NCBI RefSeq assembly: GCF_029872055.1
Contig: NZ_JARXNQ010000001.1
Coordinates: 434,001 to 498,000, forward strand
Direction of reading: 5' to 3'
DNA from: Sulfurimonas sp. C5
GTDB taxonomy: Bacteria; Campylobacterota; Campylobacteria; Campylobacterales; Sulfurimonadaceae
DNA: 64,000 bases
Made by a program: the position numbers and the translations under genes. The notes under the pieces were generated by a model that saw nothing but the letters and a program-made list of their open reading frames with translations, ran no database searches and was not told the DNA's origin. Of this stretch, positions 1 to 8,923 are shown in pieces. Every line of letters begins with the position of its first letter. The first letter of the stretch is position 1.

Positions 1-435
1 CGTGTCAATACTTTTTATATGGGAATTTTAGATCTTTTTGCAGATATGGGGCTTTCTCAAGGATTAATCCAGCTTGAAAATCCGACGATGCAATATATGC
101 TCAGCCATTTTTTAATCACTTGTAAATCTATAAGAGTAAAACCTGTAAGTTTTGTCTTTCAGGAGTTTAGAGATCTCGATACTTTTACAAAATGGATTGA
201 GCTCGAAAAATCTATGGGATATGATGCAAAAGGGTGTATATCACCAAAACAGGTAGAGCTTGCGAACGAGGTGTTTGTAGATAAAGAAGAGGAGATTAAA
301 CGAGCAAAAGTGATCGTAAAACTCTTTGAGATGCATCAAGAAGAGGGTATCAGCGGTTTTGTAGATGAAGAATACGGTTTTATAGATGAGCCTATCTACA
401 AAGGTGCATTAAAATTATTAGAAGGTATAGAATGA
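1..435 (+). CDS. HpcH/HpaI aldolase / citrate lyase beta-like protein (5' end missing)
   Basis: The reading frame is open to the left edge, so only the C-terminal part (about 144 residues) is present. It resembles the C-terminal half of the CitE / malyl-CoA lyase family, a TIM-barrel carbon-carbon lyase: the stretch GYDAKGCISPKQVELAN matches the family pattern G..GK..I.P.Q....N, which closes the acyl-CoA/Mg site. The following gene starts inside its stop codon (ATGA overlap), so the two are probably co-transcribed. The exact substrate (citryl-, malyl- or methylmalyl-CoA) cannot be told from this fragment. Confidence 0.75.
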   Translation, partial: RVNTFYMGILDLFADMGLSQGLIQLENPTMQYMLSHFLITCKSIRVKPVSFVFQEFRDLDTFTKWIELEKSMGYDAKGCISPKQVELANEVFVDKEEEIKRAKVIVKLFEMHQEEGISGFVDEEYGFIDEPIYKGALKLLEGIE

Positions 436-1250
436 AAAAACTGTTTTTAATGTTAAGTCTGGCGGTAACACTAACAGCTAGTACTATGTATACACTGAGC
501 GGTGTACAAAAGGTGTATCCGATCGTAGAAGTATCTGGACAAGAGATACCAAAAGAGTTTAAAGATACGGCAAAAGAGGAGATGCTCACTGTTATTGATG
601 AACTGGGCATTGCACATAAAGGATATGATCAAAGAGCGTTGGCACTTCTTGTAAACAGCACACATATTGAAAATACACTTTTTATTACGATGAAACTAGT
701 GATTGGAGAACAGGTTTTACGTATCGATTCAAAAGAAAAAACATTTGCTATGACCTATGAAAGTGTTGAAAAGATTCAAGTACAAAATATAGATGATGTA
801 GCCGATAAATTAGAAGACGGCTTGATGGTGCTTTTAGACAGGTTTAGCGAACAGTATACGGAAGAGAACAAAAAGATTGTAAAAGTAAATCTTGAAAATG
901 ATGATTTTTTTACGCTTGGTTATGAGACAAACTACGATCAAGCGGTAAAAAAAGCACAAAAATTCAAAAAACCTATTTTACTTGTATTAGTAGCAAATTA
1001 TTGTCCTTGGTGTAGAAAGTTTGAGGAGAATGTTCTTCGTAAAAAAGATGTTCACGAAATGATTATGAAAAATTATATTCCTGTCATCATCAATAAAGAA
1101 AAAGGTGGCTTTCCAAAAGAGTTTGATATTTCATTTACCCCTATCACACATTTTATAGACTATAAAACACTGAAAAGCGTGAAAATGATAGCAGGATATA
1201 ACAATAAAGATGAATTTTTGTATACTTTAAGGAATTTTACTTCAAAATAA
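432..1250 (+). CDS. Exported thioredoxin-like protein with CPWC motif
   Basis: 272 residues. An N-terminal hydrophobic segment (about residues 3-20, after a Lys-Lys start) is a likely signal peptide. The C-terminal third is a thioredoxin fold with a CPWC redox motif at about C191/C194, followed by the FEENVL pattern seen in DUF255/thioredoxin_7 proteins, which points to a periplasmic disulfide reductase or chaperone. The N-terminal domain (about 25-160) is not recognised. The start overlaps the stop of the CitE-like gene by 4 bases. It ends 17 bases before nifJ, which has its own AAGGAG ribosome site. Confidence 0.75.
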   Translation: MKKLFLMLSLAVTLTASTMYTLSGVQKVYPIVEVSGQEIPKEFKDTAKEEMLTVIDELGIAHKGYDQRALALLVNSTHIENTLFITMKLVIGEQVLRIDSKEKTFAMTYESVEKIQVQNIDDVADKLEDGLMVLLDRFSEQYTEENKKIVKVNLENDDFFTLGYETNYDQAVKKAQKFKKPILLVLVANYCPWCRKFEENVLRKKDVHEMIMKNYIPVIINKEKGGFPKEFDISFTPITHFIDYKTLKSVKMIAGYNNKDEFLYTLRNFTSK

Positions 1251-1267
1251 AACTCTAAGGAGTTTTT

Positions 1268-4200
1268 ATGAAACATCACAATGATACCATAGATGCAAAC
1301 GAGGCCGTAGCACGCATTGCTTACAAAATTAATGAAGTAATTGCTATTTATCCTATTACTCCGGCATCTGTAATGGGTGAGTTGTGTGATCTTTATGCCT
1401 CTCATCAAGAGAAAAATATTCTAGGAACTGTTCCTGATGTTATAGAGATGCAAAGTGAAGGAGGGGCAAGCGGTGCAGTTCACGGTGCGCTGCAAAGCGG
1501 AGCACTTACTACCACGTTTACTGCTTCTCAAGGTTTACTTCTTATGATGCCAAATATGTATAAAATTGCAGGAGAACTTACTCCTACTGTTTTTCATATA
1601 GCTGCACGTTCTATTGCAGCTCAAGCACTTTCTATTTTCGGCGATCATAGTGATGTTATGAGTGTACGACAAACCGGCTTTGCAATGCTGTGTTCAAACT
1701 CTGTGCAGGAAGCTCATGACATGACTTTGATCTCTCAAGCTGCAACATTGAAATCCCGTATCCCTTTTTTACATTTTTTTGACGGTTTTAGAACTTCCCA
1801 TGAAGTAGACAAGATAGAACTACTTGAAGATGAAACAATTCATTCTATGCTGGATGCAAAGCTGATTCAATCTCATAGAGAAAGAGGTCTTAGCCCTGAT
1901 CATCCATTCATTCGCGGTACTTCACAAAATCCGGATGTTTATTTTCAAGGAAGAGAGAGTGTCAATAGTTATTATGCAGTTACTCCGCAGATTGTACAGG
2001 AGTGTATGGAAGAGTTTGCCAAACTAACAGGGCGTGAATACCAGCTTTTTGATTATATCGGTGCTAAAGATGCTGAACGTATAATTATTTTGATGGGCTC
2101 AGGTGCCGAAGCTGTCCATGAAACAGTTGAGTATCTCAATCAGCTCGGTGAGAAAGTAGGGATACTTAAAGTGCACCTTTACAGACCTTTTTCAATAGAG
2201 CATTTTTTGTCGGCTTTACCAAAAACTCTTAAATCAATTGCGGTACTAGATCGTACAAAAGAAGCTGGTTCTGTCGGTGAACCACTTTATCTTGATGTGG
2301 TAAGTGCACTTAATGAGGCAAAAGAAGAGGGTAGTTTAGCTTTTGATACACCTTTTGTAATAGGTGGACGCTATGGGCTTTCATCTAAAGAGTTTACTCC
2401 TGCTATGATAAAAGCAGTATTCGATGAACTTAAAAAAGAGAAACCGAAGATCCATTTTACGGTAGGGATTTATGATGATGTGACACATACATCACTTGAA
2501 TATGATCCAAGTTTTACACTCCCTAAAAATGATACATTTGAAGCTATATTTTTCGGACTTGGTTCTGATGGTACTGTCGGGGCAAATAAAAACTCGATTA
2601 AAATTATAGGTACGCAAACTTCTAATTATGCTCAAGGGTATTTTGTATATGATTCAAAAAAATCTGGTTCTATGACAACTTCCCATCTTCGTTTTGGTCC
2701 CTATCCAATACGCTCTACCTATTTAATTGACAAAGCAGACTTTGTAGCATGTCATCAAAGTGTATTTATGGAGAAATTTGATATTTTGCAACATGCAAAA
2801 GAGGGTGCTGTCTTTTTACTAAATACCCCTTTTGACAAAGAGCATGTATGGGCTCATCTTCCACGTTCAATTCAGCAGGAGATGATTGAGAAAAATATAA
2901 AATTCTATATAGTTGATGGGTACAAAGTAGCCAGAGAAAGCGGGATGAACAGACGGATTAATACTGTTATGCAAACCTGCTTTTTTGCAATCTCTGGAGT
3001 TCTTGAGCCTGATGAAGCAATCAAGCAGATTAAAAAATATATAGAGAAAAGTTACGGTAAGAAAAGTAAAGAGTTGGTTGAGTTGAATTTTAAAGCGGTT
3101 GATCATGCACTTTCACATCTATTTGAAGTTCAACTGCCAAAAGAAGCCACTGGAAAACGGGAATTTAATTCACCTGTAAAAGGCAAAATAAGCAAGTTTG
3201 TAGCTGATGTGACTTCAAAAATTATTGAAGGGGAAGGGGATGCCCTTCCTGTAAGTATGATTCCGGCTGACGGTACATGGCCAAGTTCTACGACACAGTT
3301 TGAAAAACGGGATATCGCCCTGGAGATTCCTGTATGGGACCCTTCAAGTTGTGTCCAATGTAATGAATGTGTGCTTGTATGCCCTCACGCCGTTATCAGG
3401 GCAAAATTGGTGGATGATTCAGACCTAATTGATTTACCTGAAAGTTTTAAAGCAGTAAAAACCAAGGGGAAAAGTTATCTTGAAAATGGAAGCTTTACAC
3501 TACAGGTTTCGGCTGAAGACTGTACGGGATGTTCTTTATGTACAGAAGTATGTATAGGGGAGAATAAAGAGCAAGAGGGTCTAAAAGCGATTAATATGAC
3601 ACCGATGGATCAGATTGATAAAGTTCAAGAGGAAATTAACTGGGAATACTTTTTAAATTTACCAGAGTTTGATCGCAATAAACTTAATCATGCCAAAGTA
3701 AAGGAGAGTCAGTTTTTACAGCCTTTATTTGAGTTTTCAGGTGCATGTCCGGGATGTGGAGAAACACCGTACATTAAACTAGCAACTCAGCTTTTCGGTG
3801 ATCGTATGATTGTTGCCAATGCTACTGGATGTTCTTCGATCTACGGAGGAAACCTTCCTACAACCCCTTGGGCAAAAAATAAAGACGGGCTTGGTCCTGC
3901 ATGGTCAAACTCACTCTTTGAAGACAATGCGGAATTCGGACTTGGTTTTCGTTTGACAATAGACAAACATGAAGTTCAAGCAAAAGAGCTATTGCAGGAG
4001 CTTCGTCAAAAAGTGGGTGAGGACTTGAGTGATGAAATTTTAAATGCACAGCAGAGCACCGAAGAGGAGATTTTTGCTCAACGTGCACGTGTCCAAGAAC
4101 TCAAAAATATACTGAAAGTACTTGAAGCGGAAGATGATAATGCTTGTGATCTGTTAAGTCTTGCTGATTATCTAGTGAAAAAATCAGTATGGATTATAGG

Positions 4201-4822
4201 TGGTGACGGTTGGGCGTACGATATTGGTTACGGTGGTCTTGACCATGTTTTAGCAAGTGGAAAAAATGTCAATATTTTAGTTCTTGATACGCAAGTGTAC
4301 TCAAATACGGGTGGACAACAATCAAAAGCAACACCTGAGGGTGCGGTTGCTAAGTTTGCAGCCAGTGGAAAACCTTCAAATGCAAAAGATTTGGCACTGA
4401 TGGCCATGTCATATGAAAATGTATATGTAAGTCGTGTAGCGATGGGTGCAAATTATTCTCAAACTTTAAAAGCATTCACTGAAGCAGAAGCCTATGAAGG
4501 TGTTTCTATTATCATTGCATATTCTCACTGTATAGCCCATGGATACGATCTAAAATTTGGAATGGATCAGCAAAAATTGGCAGTAGATTGCGGACTGTGG
4601 CCAATGTTCAGATATAATCCGGAACTTATAAAAGAGGGAAAAAATCCTATGCATTTGGATTATAAAGGGCCGAAAATTCCTGTAAAAGAGTATATGTATA
4701 ATGAGACACGCTTTTCCATGGTACATCAAGCAGATGCCACGACGGCAGAAGAGTTTCTAAATGCTGCAGAACAACATGCACAAGATCTCTTTATAAAATA
4801 TTCAAAGCTGGCTGAGGAGTAA
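1268..4822 (+). CDS. nifJ: Pyruvate:ferredoxin (flavodoxin) oxidoreductase, single-chain
   Basis: 1184 residues, the usual length of homodimeric NifJ/PFOR. It interconverts pyruvate + CoA with acetyl-CoA + CO2 using low-potential ferredoxin or flavodoxin. Visible in order: N-terminal pyrimidine-binding domain, a two-cluster ferredoxin domain with CVQCNEC...C at about 695 and CTGCSLC...C at about 752 (the usual Pro after the last Cys is Ile here), the proximal-cluster GACPGCGETP segment, and the TPP/Mg motif GDGWAYDIG near 980. It ends directly against glsA. In autotrophic relatives this enzyme can run in the CO2-fixing direction beside the reductive TCA cycle; the direction here is inference. 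Confidence 0.96.
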   Translation: MKHHNDTIDANEAVARIAYKINEVIAIYPITPASVMGELCDLYASHQEKNILGTVPDVIEMQSEGGASGAVHGALQSGALTTTFTASQGLLLMMPNMYKIAGELTPTVFHIAARSIAAQALSIFGDHSDVMSVRQTGFAMLCSNSVQEAHDMTLISQAATLKSRIPFLHFFDGFRTSHEVDKIELLEDETIHSMLDAKLIQSHRERGLSPDHPFIRGTSQNPDVYFQGRESVNSYYAVTPQIVQECMEEFAKLTGREYQLFDYIGAKDAERIIILMGSGAEAVHETVEYLNQLGEKVGILKVHLYRPFSIEHFLSALPKTLKSIAVLDRTKEAGSVGEPLYLDVVSALNEAKEEGSLAFDTPFVIGGRYGLSSKEFTPAMIKAVFDELKKEKPKIHFTVGIYDDVTHTSLEYDPSFTLPKNDTFEAIFFGLGSDGTVGANKNSIKIIGTQTSNYAQGYFVYDSKKSGSMTTSHLRFGPYPIRSTYLIDKADFVACHQSVFMEKFDILQHAKEGAVFLLNTPFDKEHVWAHLPRSIQQEMIEKNIKFYIVDGYKVARESGMNRRINTVMQTCFFAISGVLEPDEAIKQIKKYIEKSYGKKSKELVELNFKAVDHALSHLFEVQLPKEATGKREFNSPVKGKISKFVADVTSKIIEGEGDALPVSMIPADGTWPSSTTQFEKRDIALEIPVWDPSSCVQCNECVLVCPHAVIRAKLVDDSDLIDLPESFKAVKTKGKSYLENGSFTLQVSAEDCTGCSLCTEVCIGENKEQEGLKAINMTPMDQIDKVQEEINWEYFLNLPEFDRNKLNHAKVKESQFLQPLFEFSGACPGCGETPYIKLATQLFGDRMIVANATGCSSIYGGNLPTTPWAKNKDGLGPAWSNSLFEDNAEFGLGFRLTIDKHEVQAKELLQELRQKVGEDLSDEILNAQQSTEEEIFAQRARVQELKNILKVLEAEDDNACDLLSLADYLVKKSVWIIGGDGWAYDIGYGGLDHVLASGKNVNILVLDTQVYSNTGGQQSKATPEGAVAKFAASGKPSNAKDLALMAMSYENVYVSRVAMGANYSQTLKAFTEAEAYEGVSIIIAYSHCIAHGYDLKFGMDQQKLAVDCGLWPMFRYNPELIKEGKNPMHLDYKGPKIPVKEYMYNETRFSMVHQADATTAEEFLNAAEQHAQDLFIKYSKLAEE

Positions 4823-5749
4823 ATGATGGATTATCAAAAAATATTGGAAGAGATAGCCGAAGAGATTAAACCACTACTACATAAAGGTAAAGTGGCTGAT
4901 TATATTCCAGCACTCTCAGAAGTTAGTCCGGAACATTTTGCCTTATCAATAACACTTTCTGACGGAACTCAGTACCATGTCGGGGATTCTCAAACACTTT
5001 TTTCCATACAAAGTATCTCCAAAGTTTTTACATTTATATTATCTTTGAAGGCTTACGGTACACATATGTATGATCGTATTGGAGTTGAACCTTCAGGTAA
5101 TCCTTTTAATTCGTTAGTACAACTTGAATATGAACATGGCAAGCCACGTAATCCTTTTATAAACGCAGGTGCCGTGAATGTTACAGATGCTCTTGTGAGT
5201 CACTATGGCAGCTGTGAAATAACAATTTCAGAGGTACTCAGATTTATCCGATCAATTGCAGATGATGAGAGTATTGGCTTTAGTGAAAGGGTGGCTGCTT
5301 CAGAGATGGAGCACGGATTTAGAAATATGGCCTTAGCAAATCTGATGAAAAGTTTTAATAACTTTGACAACTGTGTTGAAGAGGTTGTCAAAACATACTT
5401 TAAGCACTGTGCTATTGAAATGAATACAGCAATGCTTTCGCGTGCTATGTTGTTTTTGTCTAATTATGGAAAAGATCCGATTAACGGTAAAACTTACATT
5501 ACGCCGCAACAAGCTAAAAGGGTGAATGCCGTAATGCTTACTTGTGGGCATTACGATGCTTCAGGCGATTTTGCTTTTCATGTAGGACTTCCTGGAAAAA
5601 GTGGTGTTGGAGGAGGTATTGTAGCCGTACTGCCTAATATAATGGGTATTGCTGTATGGTCCCCAGGTTTGAATGCTCAAGGCAATTCACTTGTAGGTAC
5701 AAAAGCACTGGAACTCTTTACAACAAAGACGGGTATTTCAATCTTTTAA
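4823..5749 (+). CDS. glsA: Glutaminase
   Basis: 308 residues, the normal size for the bacterial serine-dependent glutaminase family, which hydrolyses glutamine to glutamate and ammonia. The catalytic Ser-x-x-Lys dyad is at S64-I-S-K67, and the PFNSLVQLE and NPFINAGAV segments match the glutamine pocket. The ATG sits immediately after the nifJ stop, with GAGGAG inside the end of nifJ as ribosome site, so the genes are translationally coupled. The stop codon shares the four bases TTAA with the stop of the convergent tonB-like gene. Confidence 0.93.
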   Translation: MMDYQKILEEIAEEIKPLLHKGKVADYIPALSEVSPEHFALSITLSDGTQYHVGDSQTLFSIQSISKVFTFILSLKAYGTHMYDRIGVEPSGNPFNSLVQLEYEHGKPRNPFINAGAVNVTDALVSHYGSCEITISEVLRFIRSIADDESIGFSERVAASEMEHGFRNMALANLMKSFNNFDNCVEEVVKTYFKHCAIEMNTAMLSRAMLFLSNYGKDPINGKTYITPQQAKRVNAVMLTCGHYDASGDFAFHVGLPGKSGVGGGIVAVLPNIMGIAVWSPGLNAQGNSLVGTKALELFTTKTGISIF

Positions 5750-6630
5750 TAATTTGCTAGATGATAGTATACATTGTAGCGAATAAGTGTTTTTTCTTTG
5801 GGACGAGGGTACTTGCTGTAAGCATACTCAATAGTTTCTTTTGTCGTATCATCAAGGATGTAATAACCGCTCTTAGATAAAAATTTAAAATCACTTATAT
5901 CACCATTTGGATGGAGATAAAACTGTACAACATTGTAACGGTTTACGTTTAGATCTCGAGGGATGTTTACACGAGCAACACGGTTAAGGACTTGTTGTGT
6001 TATACGTCTCATAATCTCTTGGTTGTCTAAGATATATTTTTGCTGTCCAGGAGAGAGTTTACCGAATTCCTCACCGTAAAGTTCTTTAATGTCTTGAGAG
6101 ATGTTTCCACCGTCTGAATAGCTTTTTTGTTTCTGTTTTTTCTCATATTTTGATTTGTCTTCATACATCCATGAAAGAGCATCTTTTGGTTTTTCTTTTA
6201 CAATCTCTTCTGTCTTATTGAGATCTTCTTGTTTTGTAAAAAGAGGAATATATGGTTTTTTAGGTGGTAAAGGTTCAATTTTAGGTTCTTTTTTCTTGAC
6301 TTTTTCTTCCACCTTTTTAGGTTTATTCAGTTTTGTTGGTTTTGGGGGCTGCTTCGGTTCATATTTTACAGGAGGCTGTTTAACTATCTCTTTTAGCTGT
6401 GAGCCTTTAGGCATAGGGGGAGCCATTTTTGGTTCGGGAGTTTTTTGTTTTGTAAGTCCTGATTCTTTATGTTTTTTAGGAAGTTCTTTCAAAGAAATTT
6501 TGATCTTTCTTTCCTCTTTTGACTGTGTCTTTTTTACGTCAGGAACGTAGTGTACTGCAATCCATAAGAATAAAAATATGAGTAAGTGAATAAGAATGGC
6601 AACAAAGAGTGCAAAAGTCGATCTATTCAA
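5746..6630 (-). CDS. TonB-like energy transducer (TTG start)
   Basis: 294 residues from the TTG start chosen here: a short basic head, one membrane helix (about residues 5-25), a long Lys/Pro-rich periplasmic linker (about 30-165) and a TonB-type C-terminal domain ending in a YNVYYHLA strand. This is the layout of TonB proteins that pass proton-motive force from ExbBD to outer-membrane receptors; no exbBD is nearby. A longer frame runs to position 6723, but it would begin upstream of its own likely -10 box (6661-6666) and overlap the hemL promoter. TTG at 6630 has GGA about 6 bases before it. The 3' end overlaps glsA by 4 bases. Confidence 0.82.
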   Translation of the reverse strand: MNRSTFALFVAILIHLLIFLFLWIAVHYVPDVKKTQSKEERKIKISLKELPKKHKESGLTKQKTPEPKMAPPMPKGSQLKEIVKQPPVKYEPKQPPKPTKLNKPKKVEEKVKKKEPKIEPLPPKKPYIPLFTKQEDLNKTEEIVKEKPKDALSWMYEDKSKYEKKQKQKSYSDGGNISQDIKELYGEEFGKLSPGQQKYILDNQEIMRRITQQVLNRVARVNIPRDLNVNRYNVVQFYLHPNGDISDFKFLSKSGYYILDDTTKETIEYAYSKYPRPKEKTLIRYNVYYHLANY

Positions 6631-6660
6631 AAAAGTTCCATGGTTATTAATTTTGGCACG

Positions 6661-6698
6661 ATTATAGCAAATCAATATTAATACAACTTCGATATAAT
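6661..6698. promoter_or_regulatory. Divergent -10 boxes for tonB-like gene and hemL
   Basis: TATAAT on the minus strand lies at 6661-6666 and would start a transcript about 24 bases before the TTG of the tonB-like gene. TATAAT on the plus strand lies at 6693-6698, about 30 bases before hemL, which has an AAGG ribosome site. No convincing -35 boxes are visible, which is common in Campylobacterota. Confidence 0.55.
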
Positions 6699-6729
6699 AA
6701 GCAAAAATATTTATAAAAGGCAATTGTAA

Positions 6730-8022
6730 ATGGGTACAGAAACATCTAAAAAAGCATTTGAAGAAGCACAGGAACTTATACCGGGTGGTGTAAATTCTCC
6801 GGTTCGTGCGTTTAAAAGTGTTGGAGGGACACCAATATTTATCACAGAAGGTGAGGGTGCGTATTTAAAAGATGTAGATGGAAACAAGTATGTTGATTAT
6901 GTGCAAAGCTGGGGACCGTTAATTTTCGGTCACAGAGATGAGAGCATAGAAGCGGCAGTAATTGAGGCAGTAAAACACGGTCTGAGTTTTGGAGCGCCGA
7001 CTCAAGCAGAGACGGAACTTGCAAAACTTGTTGTTGGTTTGTTTGATTCAATCGATAAAGTAAGATTTGTAAGCAGCGGAACCGAAGCTGTTATGAGTGC
7101 AATCCGTCTAGCACGCGGTTTTACAAATAGAGATGATATTGTAAAGTTTACTGGTTGTTATCACGGGCATAGTGATTCACTTTTAGTTGAAGCTGGAAGC
7201 GGTGCTGCAACTTTTGGATCTCCAAGTTCACCTGGTGTTCCGGCTGACTTTACAAAACACACGCTTTTAGCCGAGTACAACAACATTGAAAGCGTAAAAA
7301 AATGTTTTGCAGATTCAAATAACATTGCTTGTGTTATCATTGAACCAATTGCCGGAAACATGGGACTAGTTCCAGCTGATAAAGAGTTCTTACATGAACT
7401 TCGTGAATTGTGTGATGCAAACGGTACATTGCTAATCTTCGATGAAGTTATGTCAGGTTTCAGAGCTACACTAAACGGTGCAGAGTCGATTACGGGCGTA
7501 AAACCTGACATCGTTACACTTGGAAAAGTGATCGGCGGCGGTATGCCTGTTGGAGCATTCGGTGCAAGAGCTGAGATTATGGCAAAACTAAGCCCGGAAG
7601 GTCCAGTTTATCAAGCGGGGACATTAAGCGGTAACCCTGTTGCTATGGCAGCAGGATACGCAGCGCTTTCAAAGTTAAAACAAAACGGCAGAGTAATAGA
7701 TGTTCTCAACACTAGAGCAAAAAGACTTGTAGAAGGTATGAAAGCAGCAGCTGATGAGTGTGGTGTGCCAATGCAGATTGATACACGCGGAAGTATGTTT
7801 GGTTTTTTCTTTAATGAAAACCCTGTTAAAAACTTCAATGATGCTACTAAAACAGATGCTGAACTTTTTGCTGCGTTCCATGCAGGGATGTTAAAAGAAG
7901 GGTATTACTTTGCTTGTTCACTGTATGAGACAGGCTTTATATCAACAGCGATTACGGATCAAATGATCGAAGACACTATAAAAGCTAGTGAAAAAGTACT
8001 AAAAGAGATTACAAATGGATAA
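6730..8022 (+). CDS. hemL: Glutamate-1-semialdehyde 2,1-aminomutase
   Basis: 430 residues, full family length. This PLP enzyme makes 5-aminolevulinate in the C5 haem pathway. The cofactor lysine is K266 in the motif [15 protein letters not shown]; the [17 protein letters not shown] phosphate-binding region and NPVKN region are intact. The start overlaps nothing and is preceded by AAGG. The stop overlaps the start of the AtpZ-like gene by 8 bases, so the three downstream membrane-protein genes probably belong to the same transcript. Confidence 0.96.
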   Translation: MGTETSKKAFEEAQELIPGGVNSPVRAFKSVGGTPIFITEGEGAYLKDVDGNKYVDYVQSWGPLIFGHRDESIEAAVIEAVKHGLSFGAPTQAETELAKLVVGLFDSIDKVRFVSSGTEAVMSAIRLARGFTNRDDIVKFTGCYHGHSDSLLVEAGSGAATFGSPSSPGVPADFTKHTLLAEYNNIESVKKCFADSNNIACVIIEPIAGNMGLVPADKEFLHELRELCDANGTLLIFDEVMSGFRATLNGAESITGVKPDIVTLGKVIGGGMPVGAFGARAEIMAKLSPEGPVYQAGTLSGNPVAMAAGYAALSKLKQNGRVIDVLNTRAKRLVEGMKAAADECGVPMQIDTRGSMFGFFFNENPVKNFNDATKTDAELFAAFHAGMLKEGYYFACSLYETGFISTAITDQMIEDTIKASEKVLKEITNG

Positions 8023-8338
8023 ACAAAATCAAGAGGAACAACCTCGTTTTAAACCGTTAATTGAAGCGGCAGATCACCTTTCTTTAGGGATCTCGATCGT
8101 AGTTGCCGTACTTATGGGTGTCGGTATCGGCTGGTTATTACAACGCTGGACTGGTGCAGGCTGGACTATGTTTATCGGTGTATTTATCGGTGTAGCTGCG
8201 GCAATACTGAATGTTTACAAAGCATACTCTAAACAGTACAAAGAGTTTGAAGAGTTGGCAAAAGAGAGAAGTGAGCGTATGAAGCCTCATTTTGACAAAG
8301 ATGACGATGATGAGGACTATGGTGAGAAAAACTATTAG
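8015..8338 (+). CDS. AtpZ/AtpI-family membrane protein
   Basis: 107 residues with two membrane helices (about 28-48 and 52-72) separated by a short QRWTGAGW turn. This is the arrangement of the AtpZ/AtpI family, small proteins associated with assembly of or ion supply to F-type ATP synthase. The tail is strongly acidic. It overlaps hemL by 8 bases and the next gene by 20 bases. No atp structural genes are in the window, so the role rests on family resemblance only. Confidence 0.75.
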   Translation: MDKQNQEEQPRFKPLIEAADHLSLGISIVVAVLMGVGIGWLLQRWTGAGWTMFIGVFIGVAAAILNVYKAYSKQYKEFEELAKERSERMKPHFDKDDDDEDYGEKNY

Positions 8339-8828
8339 TCTTGTTTTGATCTCTCAGGGGCTAATCCTTTTAGCTTTCTTGATCTCTAAAGAGGCATTTT
8401 TAAACATAGAAGTGGCTTTTTTTAGCTCTTTCTTGATCATTCTGGGTTCATCGTTTGCGTATAGAAATATGGTCAATAAAGATCTTGAATCAGGTAAATA
8501 TGAAGAGAAACGTGATCTACTTGATGAGATCGATGACAAGTATGAACTTTATGATGATGAGCCAATTAATGAAGCCCCTATTGAAGAGCTAGATCTTAAA
8601 ACGATTGTAAAAGAGGAAAAAGCGAAGATCAAAACTTTTAGCCTCAACTCTATGAAGTATGGTACAAAGGGTGGTTTTTCTCTTTTTAGACTTGTACCGT
8701 ATATATTTTTAATTTTAGGTTTTATCGCTCTTAAAAACAATGAACTATTAAACCTTGCCTATTACCTGCCTGCACTCGCATTTGGAATAGTTATCGCCTC
8801 TTTAATCTCTAAAGAGACAATAGCCTAA
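8319..8828 (+). CDS. Conserved membrane protein of unknown function
   Basis: 169 residues from the ATG at 8319, chosen because it follows a GAGG-like site and gives a compact N-terminal membrane helix; a longer frame begins inside the neighbour's acidic tail. Two N-terminal helices (about 5-22 and 27-44), a soluble acidic middle (DEIDDKYELYDDEP) and two C-terminal helices are visible. The family is not recognised. Placement directly after the AtpZ-like gene, with a 20-base overlap, suggests co-translation. Confidence 0.65.
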   Translation: MVRKTISLVLISQGLILLAFLISKEAFLNIEVAFFSSFLIILGSSFAYRNMVNKDLESGKYEEKRDLLDEIDDKYELYDDEPINEAPIEELDLKTIVKEEKAKIKTFSLNSMKYGTKGGFSLFRLVPYIFLILGFIALKNNELLNLAYYLPALAFGIVIASLISKETIA

Positions 8829-8923
8829 TCCTCTGCGTTTCTTTTTTCATATTATATATTTTAATAATTTACTAAGAGAAAGTAAGTTAGATTTTAGCTA
8901 GTGTTAAAATTTTGGAGATCCTT

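Noticed and set aside
6155-6550. Long open frame opposite the tonB-like gene
   Set aside because: It is the complement of the Lys/Pro-rich TonB linker; composition is Phe/Gly/Ser-rich with no ribosome site, and the minus-strand protein has clear TonB features.
7161-7511. 116-residue frame opposite hemL
   Set aside because: Antisense shadow of a well-conserved enzyme; no start signals or recognisable product.
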